From assembly GCA_022647765.1 (NCBI GenBank), contig JALCLH010000001.1, positions 1-64,000 of the forward strand: a stretch of 64,000 nucleotides of DNA, in the 5' to 3' direction. A program made the translations under genes and the position numbers. A model generated the notes under the pieces. The model searched no databases, was not told where the DNA came from, and worked only from the letters and a program-made list of their open reading frames with translations. Origin of the DNA: Acidipropionibacterium sp. Lineage in GTDB: Bacteria > Actinomycetota > Actinomycetes > Propionibacteriales > Propionibacteriaceae. Below, in pieces: positions 57,321-64,000 of the stretch (the first letter of the stretch is position 1; each line of letters begins with the position of its first letter).

Positions 57321-58179
57321 GCGTTTTCGCCTTGTGCTCTCCGTGGTTGTGGGGGACGCGCTCCTCGTCGGCGAGCACGATGATCCGGTTGTCGCGCCGG
57401 AAGACCTGTACCGGTGAGCCGTAGAGCTCGCTGAGGGTGTCCGAGCGCATCACCTCGTCGGGGGTCCCGACCAGCACCCGGCCGCCGGCCACATAGGCCA
57501 CCCGGTCGATGTAGGGCAGCACCGGGTTGATCTCGTGGGTGACGAAGAGCACGCCGATGTCGCGGTCGCGGCGGGCCTGGTCGATGAGCTGGGTGACGGC
57601 CGCCTGGTGGCGGATGTCCAGGCTCAGCAGGGGCTCGTCGCACAGCATCAGGGTGGGATCGGTGACCAGCGCCTGGGCGATCCTCAGCCGCTGCTGCTCG
57701 CCGCCGGACAGCTGCGAGATGGGTGCATTGGCATACGAACTCGCTCCCACCACCGAGATCGCCTCGTCGACCTTGTGACGCCGGGCCGGCGAGGGCCAGC
57801 GGGGGCCCCAGCGGTGGCCGTCGACCCCCATCGTCACCAGGTCGCGACCGCGGATCGGGGCCAGTGCGTCCATCGAGCGCTGCTGGGGCACATAGCCGAT
57901 GTCGACCGAACCCTTGGTGACCGGGTGTCCGGCGACCGTGGCGGTACCCGCCGACAGCGGGATCTGTCCGAGCAGGACCCGCAGCATGGTCGTCTTGCCG
58001 GCGCCGTTGGGGCCCAGCACGGCGACGAACTCGCCGGTGCGCACCGTGAGGTCCACGTCGTGCCACAGCACGCGGTCGCCGAAGGTCACCGCGGCGCCCG
58101 TCATGCGGGCGGCCTCCCGGTCCTGCGCCGGTTGAGACGCCGGTCCCGGGTCGGCCGGGGCAAGTTGATGATCTGCCAT
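57313..58179 (-). CDS. znuC: Zinc ABC transporter ATP-binding protein (ZnuC-like)
   Basis: The 288-residue ATPase has Walker A GPNGAGKTTMLRVLLGQ, Q-loop GYVPQQRS, signature QLSGGEQQRLRIAQALVTDP, Walker B LMLCDEPLLSLD and H-loop VTHEINPV. The N-terminal 25 residues and the His-containing C-terminus (HNHGEHKAKTRD) are extensions; the latter could bind metal. It lies between znuA and znuB in one orientation, after a hairpin at 58219-58260. Confidence 0.92.
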   Translation of the reverse strand: MADHQLAPADPGPASQPAQDREAARMTGAAVTFGDRVLWHDVDLTVRTGEFVAVLGPNGAGKTTMLRVLLGQIPLSAGTATVAGHPVTKGSVDIGYVPQQRSMDALAPIRGRDLVTMGVDGHRWGPRWPSPARRHKVDEAISVVGASSYANAPISQLSGGEQQRLRIAQALVTDPTLMLCDEPLLSLDIRHQAAVTQLIDQARRDRDIGVLFVTHEINPVLPYIDRVAYVAGGRVLVGTPDEVMRSDTLSELYGSPVQVFRRDNRIIVLADEERVPHNHGEHKAKTRD

Positions 58180-58218
58180 CGAATCTCCAAGAATGCCTGA
58201 ACGGTGAGGGCGTGGTAC

Positions 58219-58260
58219 GAGGCGGGACTCTATACCGAGAACGATAACGAGTCCCGCCTC
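58219..58260. terminator. Intercistronic hairpin between znuA and znuC
   Basis: Perfect 12-bp arms (58219-58230 and 58249-58260) enclose an 18-base loop, 8 bases beyond the znuA stop. The loop contains CGAGAACGATAACGA, which partly resembles a Zur box. It may partially terminate transcription so that znuA is made in excess over znuCB. Confidence 0.5.
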
Positions 58261-58267
58261 GACGGCC

Positions 58268-59239
58268 TCACTTGGACAGTGCGTTCGAGATGTTGGTGAT
58301 GGTGTCGCCGACGAACTGGGAGTAGGTGGTGACCCCCTCCGGGAAGGTCTCGGTGACCCCGACGCTCGGCAGCTTGGCGCTTGCGGCGGCGGCCTGCAGC
58401 TTCTTGGTGACGTCGTCAGAGGTCTGCCCGTTGACCACCAGCAGACCCGCCTTGTGGGTGGTGAGCAGCTGAGAGGTGTCGTTGATCACCTTGACCGACG
58501 GGCCGGCGTCGGTCTCGGCCTGCTCGACGAAGGCATCGGGGGTGATGTTCTTGATCCCCATGTCGGTGAGCAGGTAGCCGGCGACCGGCTCGGTGGCCAC
58601 GGCGGTGGTTCCCGGGTGGGCGGCACCCGCGGTCTTGGCCTGATCCTTGAGCTTGTCGATCTGCGAGCCGAAGGTCTTGGCGTTGGCGGAGTAGTCGGAG
58701 GCGTGGGTCGGATCGATCTTGCTCAGGTCGGTGGCCACCACGTCGGCGACCTTGCGAGCGGTGTCCATCGAGTAGAAGACGTGCTCGTTGAAGGGCTCGG
58801 CCTTGGTGTTGAAGCCGGAGACCTTGACCGCGTCGACCACCTCGGCGTCGCTGCCCTTGGCCAGGGTGGAGGCCCAGTCGTCATAGCCGCCGCCGTTGAC
58901 CAGGGCGATCTTGGCATTGGTGAAGATCAGCTTGTCCTGGGCGGTGGCCTCATAGTCGTGCGGGTCCTGCGTGGGCTTGGTGATGATCGAGGTGACGTCG
59001 ACATTGTCCCCACCGACCACCTCGGCGACCGAACCCCAGACGTTGGTGGAGGCGACCACCTTGACCTTGCCGGCGGGCGCCGGGGCGCTGCTGGCGGCGG
59101 CCGAGGAGGCGGCGCTCGACGAACCGCTGCTCGACGACCCACTGCTCGAGCAGGCCGCCATGCTCAACGGCAGCACCGCGACCGCAGCGGTCGCCAGCAC
59201 CTTGCGGGAGATGGTGTGGGTCAGGGAACGTGATGACAT
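58268..59239 (-). CDS. znuA: Zinc ABC transporter substrate-binding lipoprotein (ZnuA-like)
   Basis: The 323-residue TroA-family protein has a lipoprotein signal ending LSMAAC and a Ser-rich linker. Metal-ligand positions are in TQDPHDYEATAQD, NEHVFYSMDTARKVAD and AVATEPVAGYLLTDMG. No long His-rich loop is present. ATG 59239 with GAGGA upstream is preferred to TTG 59251. A Zur-like palindrome precedes it. Confidence 0.92.
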   Translation of the reverse strand: MSSRSLTHTISRKVLATAAVAVLPLSMAACSSSGSSSSGSSSAASSAAASSAPAPAGKVKVVASTNVWGSVAEVVGGDNVDVTSIITKPTQDPHDYEATAQDKLIFTNAKIALVNGGGYDDWASTLAKGSDAEVVDAVKVSGFNTKAEPFNEHVFYSMDTARKVADVVATDLSKIDPTHASDYSANAKTFGSQIDKLKDQAKTAGAAHPGTTAVATEPVAGYLLTDMGIKNITPDAFVEQAETDAGPSVKVINDTSQLLTTHKAGLLVVNGQTSDDVTKKLQAAAASAKLPSVGVTETFPEGVTTYSQFVGDTITNISNALSK

Positions 59240-59264
59240 ATAGGTCCTCAATTCAAGTCGTGAC

Positions 59265-59279
59265 TGAGAACCATTATCA
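59265..59279. promoter_or_regulatory. Zur-type operator upstream of znuA
   Basis: TGAGAACCATTATCA matches the actinobacterial Zur pattern TGAnAAnnnTTnTCA at all specified positions except one or two changes in the arms. It lies 26 bases before the znuA ATG. Zur with zinc would repress the operon. Zur itself is not encoded in the window. Confidence 0.65.
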
Positions 59280-59334
59280 GATTCTTGGGCGGCTGAGGCA
59301 AATCACGTTCCGGGACTGAGGCGGTGGAGAAGAC

Positions 59335-60075
59335 CTAGTGCGGGCCGGGGCCGATGTCCCCGTCGTCGAACAGCGCCGAGAACAGCCCGAAGCCGAGCAG
59401 TCCCATACCGCCGACCATCAGGCCGTTGACCGCCGGGGTCTGGTTGTAGCGCTGGTAATAGCCGTTCAGCCAGGGGGCGTAGTCCTGGCCGGCCTGCCAG
59501 TAGGGCACCTGGTGGCCGTCCACCGGAACCGTGCGGATCCACGGCGAGTGGCCCTGCTGGACGCGCTGCGCGTCGGCGGCGCAGGCCGGGACCTTCCGGG
59601 CGACGCCGCCCTGGGGAGCCCACATCACCTCGGTCGTCGAGGGGCCGTGGGAGGGGTCGAAGAAGCACGGCGGGCGCTGCTCGGGGACCGGCTCGCCCTT
59701 CTCGCGGGCCCGCACGCAGGCGATGGCATGGCGTCCCTCCTCCAGTGCCTCGGTGACCAGCGAGATATTGCCGGTGCCGGGGTCGGACAACATGAGGTCC
59801 TTGGCGCGGTCATAGCAGTCCAGGGCGCGGGTCCAGTCCTTGCTGGCCTCCGGCGACAGCTCGGCGGAGTTGACCTCGATGTCCAGCTCGCGCAGGCTCT
59901 CGCCGAAGGCGGTGACGTCGTTCTCGGTGTCGCGGCGCATCTGGCTGACCCGGGACTCGATGGCCTTGGCTCTGCTCGCCTCCAGCTCGCGGGCCTGCTT
60001 TCTGGCTCGCGTCAGCGCCGCCATGGTGGCGATCATGCCGACCAGAAAGACGACGAGGAGCAGAAGATTTCCCAT
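59335..60075 (-). CDS. Hypothetical membrane-anchored protein
   Basis: The ~246-residue protein starts with a transmembrane helix (MGNLLLLVVFLVGMIATMAAL) followed by a coiled coil (ARKQARELEASRAKAIESRV). It has a conserved-looking domain EQRPPCFFDPSHGPSTTEVMWAP, VPACAADAQRVQQG and YWQAGQDYAPWLNGYYQ, then a hydrophobic C-terminal segment (VGGMGLLGFGLFSALF). The same pattern is common in uncharacterised actinobacterial proteins. ATG 60075 is chosen where the helix begins; ATG 60087 is an alternative. Confidence 0.65.
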   Translation of the reverse strand: MGNLLLLVVFLVGMIATMAALTRARKQARELEASRAKAIESRVSQMRRDTENDVTAFGESLRELDIEVNSAELSPEASKDWTRALDCYDRAKDLMLSDPGTGNISLVTEALEEGRHAIACVRAREKGEPVPEQRPPCFFDPSHGPSTTEVMWAPQGGVARKVPACAADAQRVQQGHSPWIRTVPVDGHQVPYWQAGQDYAPWLNGYYQRYNQTPAVNGLMVGGMGLLGFGLFSALFDDGDIGPGPH

Positions 60076-60203
60076 GCCACCCAGCATGCCGTTCCGGTGG
60101 CCGGGGCTCAAGGTGCTCTGAGCGAGAACCGCTCACCTCCGGAACGGCGTCACTTTGTCGGGTTCAGCCGGAACGGCGTCCTCGGTCGCCCGGCGGGCCC
60201 GGC

Positions 60204-61979
60204 TCAGTCGGGATCGACGATCTCGCAGACCACCTCGCCGGAGGCGACCGTGCTGCCGGGCTCCGCGATGAGGTTGCGGATGATCCCGGAACGGTGGGCG
60301 GTGAGCGGCTGCTCCATCTTCATCGCCTCCAGGACGACGACGAGGTCTCCCTCATTGACCTGCTCGCCCTCGACGACTTCGACCTTGACGATGGTGCCCT
60401 GCATCGGAGAGGCGAGCGCGTTGCCGGTGGGCTGGGCCGGGCGGTGGCCTCCGCGGGAGCGCTTGGTGGGCCGCTTTGGCCTGGTTCCCTGCACCGGGTG
60501 GGAGGCTTGCAGGGATGCCGGCAGCCGCACCTCGACCCGCTTGTTGTTGACCTCCACCACCACCGTCTGGGGCGGCTCGGTCTCCTCGGTGTTGCCCAGC
60601 TCGCCGGTGTAGGCGTCGATCTGGTTGTCGAACTCGGTCTCGATCCAGTCGGTGAAGACCCCGAAGTGACCGTCCTCGGCGGTGAACGCCGGATCGCGCA
60701 CCACGACCCGGTCGAAGGGGATCACGGTGGGCATCCCCTCGATCCGCATCTCGTCGAGCGCCCGGCGGGCCCGCTCCAGCGCCTGCTGGCGGCTCGAACC
60801 GGTGACCACGAGCTTGCCGATCAGCGAGTCGAAGGCTCCGGGAACGGTCATCCCGGAGTGGTAGCCCTCGTCGATCCGCACGCCGGGACCCGAGGGGGGC
60901 TCCCAGACGGTGAGGGTGCCGGGGGCGGGCATGAATCCGCGGCCCGGGTCCTCGGCGTTGATCCGGAACTCGAAGGAGTGGCCGCGCAGCACCGGGTCGG
61001 CGTCCTCGAGGTGGCCGCCCTCGGCGACGTGGAACATCTGGCGGACCAGGTCGGTGCCGGAGACCTCCTCGGAGACCGGGTGCTCGACCTGGAGACGGGT
61101 GTTGACCTCCAGGAAGCTGATCGTGCCGTCCTGGCCGACCAGGAACTCGCAGGTCCCGGCCCCGACGTATCCGGCCTCCCTGAGAATCGCCTTGGAGGAC
61201 TCGTAGAGCCGGTCGATCTGCTCGGATGTCAGGAAGGGGGCGGGGGCCTCCTCGACCAGTTTCTGGTGGCGCCGCTGGAGGGAGCAGTCGCGGGTCGAGA
61301 TGATCTGGACGGTGCCGTACTGGTCGGCCAGGCACTGGGTCTCGACGTGGCGCGGCTTGTCGAGATAGCGCTCGACGAAGCACTCGCCGCGACCGAAGGC
61401 GGTGATCGCCTCGCGGACCGCGGACTCGTACAGGTCGGCCACCTCCTCGATCCGGCGGGCGACCTTGAGGCCGCGGCCGCCGCCGCCGAAGGCCGCCTTG
61501 ATGGCGATCGGCAGGCCGTGGGTCCGGGCGAACTCGACCACCTCGTCGGCGTCCTTCACCGGGTCGGGGGTGCCGGGCACCAGCGGGGCGCCGACCTTCT
61601 GGGCGATGTGGCGGGCCTGCACCTTGTCGCCGAGGGAGCGGATCGCCTCCGGCGGCGGGCCGACCCAGATCAGACCGGCGTCGATGACGGCCTGGGCGAA
61701 GTCGGCGTTCTCGGAGAGGAAGCCGTAGCCGGGGTGGACGGCGTCGGCCTCGGCCTGCCGGGCGACGTCGAGCAGCTTGTCGATGTCGAGGTAGGTCTGG
61801 GCCGGAGTCGTGCCGTTGAGGGCGTAGGCCTCGTCGGCAAGCTTGACGAACAACCCGTCGGCGTCGGAGTCGGCGTACACGGCGATGCTGGTGATGCCGG
61901 CGTCGGCCGCGGCACGGATGACTCGAACTGCGATCTCGCCGCGGTTCGCGACAAGTACGCGGTGGATGGTCTGCCCCAC
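60204..61979 (-). CDS. accA3: Acetyl/propionyl-CoA carboxylase alpha subunit (biotin carboxylase + BCCP)
   Basis: The ~591-residue chain has a biotin carboxylase N-domain ([18 protein letters not shown]), ATP-grasp ([39 protein letters not shown]), and a C-terminal biotinyl domain with [12 protein letters not shown], whose Lys is biotinylated. It feeds acyl-CoA carboxyltransferases that make malonyl- or methylmalonyl-CoA, so it links fatty acid synthesis with the propionate route. GTG 61979 is chosen because GGAGG lies just upstream; GTG 61997 is the longer alternative. Confidence 0.93.
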   Translation of the reverse strand: MGQTIHRVLVANRGEIAVRVIRAAADAGITSIAVYADSDADGLFVKLADEAYALNGTTPAQTYLDIDKLLDVARQAEADAVHPGYGFLSENADFAQAVIDAGLIWVGPPPEAIRSLGDKVQARHIAQKVGAPLVPGTPDPVKDADEVVEFARTHGLPIAIKAAFGGGGRGLKVARRIEEVADLYESAVREAITAFGRGECFVERYLDKPRHVETQCLADQYGTVQIISTRDCSLQRRHQKLVEEAPAPFLTSEQIDRLYESSKAILREAGYVGAGTCEFLVGQDGTISFLEVNTRLQVEHPVSEEVSGTDLVRQMFHVAEGGHLEDADPVLRGHSFEFRINAEDPGRGFMPAPGTLTVWEPPSGPGVRIDEGYHSGMTVPGAFDSLIGKLVVTGSSRQQALERARRALDEMRIEGMPTVIPFDRVVVRDPAFTAEDGHFGVFTDWIETEFDNQIDAYTGELGNTEETEPPQTVVVEVNNKRVEVRLPASLQASHPVQGTRPKRPTKRSRGGHRPAQPTGNALASPMQGTIVKVEVVEGEQVNEGDLVVVLEAMKMEQPLTAHRSGIIRNLIAEPGSTVASGEVVCEIVDPD

Positions 61980-62173
61980 GATGCCTCCATTCGTCACGAT
62001 CCCTCTCGGGACGGTCCTCGTGGAGTCTAGGGGTAGATCGTGAGAAATGTGAGACGTGTCACGCCGAGGCTCCGGGGTCGATCCACGGATTTCTTACGAG
62101 ATGATGGCCCTGACGGCACGTTGAGCCCCGGATCCGGGCCGATCTCGTCGGTTTTCCGTGTCATCTCTCCGAT

Positions 62174-62179
62174 TAGAAT
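62174..62179 (+). promoter_or_regulatory. Probable -10 of leaderless dapE
   Basis: TAGAAT ends 7 bases before the dapE ATG at 62187 with no ribosome site. The same arrangement occurs before the CHAD and ACT-domain genes. Confidence 0.45.
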
Positions 62180-62186
62180 CGCACCC

Positions 62187-63320
62187 ATGACACTTGACCT
62201 CGGCGGCGATCTGCACACCCTCTTCCGGGAGATCGTCGACTGCGAGTCGGTGAGCCTGCACGAGCAGGAGATCGCGGATGCGGTCGAGCAGGCGCTGACC
62301 GGCCTGGGGCATCTGGAGGTCACCCGGATCGGCAACAATGTGGTGGCGCGAACCGCCCTGGGCAGGCCGCAGCGGGTGGTGATCGCCGGTCATCTGGACA
62401 CCGTCCCGGTGGCGGACAATCTTCCCTCCCGCCTCGAGCACCGCAGTGACGGCGACTATCTGGTGGGGCGCGGCACCTGCGACATGAAGGGCGGCGTGGC
62501 GGTCGCCCTCTGGCTGGCGGCGCAGCTGACGGATCCGGCGAAGGACGTCACCTGGGTGTTCTACGAGGCCGAGGAGATCGCCGCCGAGTTCAACGGACTG
62601 GGCCGGATCGCCGCCTGGCGCCCGGAGCTGCTGGAGGCCGACCTGGCGATTCTGATGGAGCCCACCGATGGCGTGGTGGAGGGGGGCTGTCAGGGAACGA
62701 TGAGGTTCACCCTCACCGCCGCCGGAACCGCCGCGCACTCGGCCCGCTCGTGGACCGGGCACAACGCGATCCACGACCTGGCCCCGATCCTCGAGCTGCT
62801 GGGCCGGTGGCAGCTGGGCGATCCGCTGGTCGAGGTGGACGGGCTCACCTATCACGAGGGGCTCAACGCCACGATGGTCTCCGGTGGGCTGGCCGGAAAC
62901 GTCATTCCTCCCGAGGCGACGATCCAGATCAACTACCGGTTCGCCCCCGACAAGACGGCGCCCCAGGCGGAGGCGGCGATGCGGCGTCTCTTCGATGGCT
63001 GGCCGATGGAGATCCTCGATCTGTCCGCGCCGGCCCGTCCGGGTCTGGACCGCCCGCTGGCGCAGTCCTTCGTGACCAGCGTGGGCCGCGACCCACTGCC
63101 GAAGTACGGCTGGACCGACGTGGCCCGGTTCTCGGCCCTCGGTGTCCCGGCCCTCAACTTCGGCCCCGGGGACGCGCTGTGCGCCCACAAGCAGGACGAG
63201 TGCTGCCGGCTGTCATCCCTGGACGAGTGCGCCGCCGCGCTGGGGGACTGGCTGGCGGATGCTCCGGCCGAGAATGCTCCGGAAGCGGCCGCGAGCCGCA
63301 CCGTCGAGGGGAGGCTGTGA
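62187..63320 (+). CDS. dapE: Succinyl-diaminopimelate desuccinylase
   Basis: DapE makes LL-diaminopimelate for lysine and peptidoglycan. The 377-residue M20 metallopeptidase-like protein has the metal ligands in VVIAGHLDTVPVADN, VGRGTCDMKGGVAV, FYEAEEIAAEFNGLG and a C-terminal FGPGDALCAHKQDE. The dimerisation domain GTAAHSARSWTGHNAIHDLAPIL is present. The ATG at 62187 follows a leaderless -10. Its stop overlaps the next gene. Confidence 0.93.
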   Translation: MTLDLGGDLHTLFREIVDCESVSLHEQEIADAVEQALTGLGHLEVTRIGNNVVARTALGRPQRVVIAGHLDTVPVADNLPSRLEHRSDGDYLVGRGTCDMKGGVAVALWLAAQLTDPAKDVTWVFYEAEEIAAEFNGLGRIAAWRPELLEADLAILMEPTDGVVEGGCQGTMRFTLTAAGTAAHSARSWTGHNAIHDLAPILELLGRWQLGDPLVEVDGLTYHEGLNATMVSGGLAGNVIPPEATIQINYRFAPDKTAPQAEAAMRRLFDGWPMEILDLSAPARPGLDRPLAQSFVTSVGRDPLPKYGWTDVARFSALGVPALNFGPGDALCAHKQDECCRLSSLDECAAALGDWLADAPAENAPEAAASRTVEGRL

Positions 63321-63631
63321 TGGTCTGGGTGCTGTGCGCCGTTGTCATCGTCATCATCGGGGCGGCGGTGATGGCCGCCTCCGGGCGCTTCGGCGCGGTG
63401 CCGCAGGTCGTCGACGACCGGCCGGCCCCCGATCTGCCGAGTCATCCGCTGGGACCCGATGACCTGCGGGCGGTGCGTTTCGACGTCGTCGCCCGGGGTT
63501 ACTCGATGGCTCAGGTGGACGCCCTGCTGGCGCGAATGGCGGTCGAGATGCAGATGCCCGCCCAGGCGCCGAAGGCCCTTGCCGATCCGCAGGTGGAGAG
63601 CCCCGAGCGGGGCCCGGAAGCTCGTGGCTGA
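63320..63631 (+). CDS. Small membrane-anchored DivIVA-domain protein
   Basis: The 103-residue protein has an N-terminal transmembrane helix (VWVLCAVVIVIIGAAVMAA) and a short DivIVA motif, VRFDVVARGYSMAQVDALLARM, without the long coiled coil of true DivIVA. Such proteins occur in actinobacteria and may localise at membrane sites. Its ATG shares one base with the dapE stop. Confidence 0.75.
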   Translation: MVWVLCAVVIVIIGAAVMAASGRFGAVPQVVDDRPAPDLPSHPLGPDDLRAVRFDVVARGYSMAQVDALLARMAVEMQMPAQAPKALADPQVESPERGPEARG

Positions 63632-63678
63632 GGCCGGTCCGGGGGCTCCGGGCCAGCGAAACCGTGCCGGATACGGAA

Positions 63679-63684
63679 TAATAT
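63679..63684 (+). promoter_or_regulatory. Probable -10 of the DUF3117 gene
   Basis: TAATAT in GGAATAATATGGG lies 37 bases before the ATG. A GCGAGGA ribosome site is 8-9 bases before the start. Confidence 0.4.
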
Positions 63685-63721
63685 GGGTGTTACCACTGAC
63701 CAGTGAGCGAGGATGAGTGAC

Positions 63722-63889
63722 ATGGCAGCTATGAAGCCCCGTACCGGAGACGGTCCAATGGAGGTCACGAAGGAGGGGCGCGGAATTGTCATGCGCGTCC
63801 CCGTCGACGGTGGGGGTCGCCTGGTGGTTGAACTCAACTCCGAGGAGGCCCAGGAGCTGTACGACTGCCTCAAGGGCGTCGTCGGCTGA
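63722..63889 (+). CDS. DUF3117 domain-containing protein
   Basis: This 55-residue protein (MAAMKPRTGDGPMEVTKEGR, GIVMRVPVDGGGRLVVELN, SEEAQELYDCLKGVVG) is a DUF3117 member, one of the most conserved small proteins of actinobacteria with unknown function. Its full length and downstream hairpin support a real gene. A short ribosome site GAGGA precedes the ATG. Confidence 0.93.
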   Translation: MAAMKPRTGDGPMEVTKEGRGIVMRVPVDGGGRLVVELNSEEAQELYDCLKGVVG

Positions 63890-63914
63890 CCGACGCGGCA
63901 TCGCCGAAGCAACC

Positions 63915-63953
63915 ATCCCGGTGGGTGGGGTTCAGAACCCCACCCACCGGGAT
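63915..63953 (+). terminator. Terminator hairpin after DUF3117
   Basis: A perfect 18-bp stem (63915-63932 with 63936-63953) with a 3-base loop lies 25 bases after the DUF3117 stop and is followed by TTCGC. It is a strong terminator candidate. Confidence 0.7.
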
Positions 63954-64000
63954 TTCGCTATGTCGCGCCCTGGCAAGCGTGGCGGACCCCAGCCACGCGC

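Overview
The window is high-GC actinobacterial chromosome, most likely from a Propionibacteriaceae member close to Propionibacterium/Acidipropionibacterium. The best evidence is a methylmalonyl-CoA mutase operon (mutA-mutB-meaB) closely matching the propionibacterial proteins, preceded by a cobalamin riboswitch. Actinobacterial small genes (DUF4245, DUF3117), a biotin-carrying acyl-CoA carboxylase alpha chain and many apparently leaderless promoters agree. I ran no searches; family calls come from reading motifs and family knowledge.

Layout. 1-9.4 kb is housekeeping: PhoH2, DUF4245, xseBA, ispH, rmuC, M18 aminopeptidase, a tandem VOC protein and ychF. 9.4-18.1 kb is an accessory island full of toxin-antitoxin (TA) loci and their remains: higBA, a Phd-like antitoxin with a truncated toxin, two phd-vapC pairs, PIN and HigA remnants, an orphan antitoxin, hipBA and yefM with a truncated yoeB, plus a MetE-like enzyme and a methyltransferase as cargo. 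18.1-25 kb holds mutM, a DUF222-HNH protein, a pyrroline-5-carboxylate reductase-like protein, DUF1801, ogt, pncA and a membrane protein. 25.1-27.6 kb is a two-component system whose kinase gene sits directly behind a gene for a small secreted two-cysteine peptide, with the response regulator divergent: the best candidate here for an undescribed signalling system. 27.7-34.4 kb holds an MHS transporter and a LacI-controlled sugar/polyol catabolic cluster. 34.4-43.5 kb is mixed metabolism: CHAD, HAD, Pth2, an ACT-domain regulator, a FhuF-like protein, an aldo/keto reductase, tpx, an amino-acid permease and ugd. 43.3-50.2 kb has a tandem repeat, a hydrolase and the riboswitch-mutAB-meaB block. 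50.5-54.3 kb is an amino-acid ABC importer with duplicated binding proteins. 54.5-59.3 kb is a PadR/membrane-protein pair and znuACB with a Zur-like box. 60-64 kb holds the carboxylase alpha chain, dapE, a DivIVA-domain protein and DUF3117.

A strong caveat is that at least ten genes carry apparent single-base frameshifts, several of them conserved housekeeping genes. This density suggests uncorrected sequencing indels more than real gene loss. Where the frame is broken I use type pseudogene and say where the frame changes.
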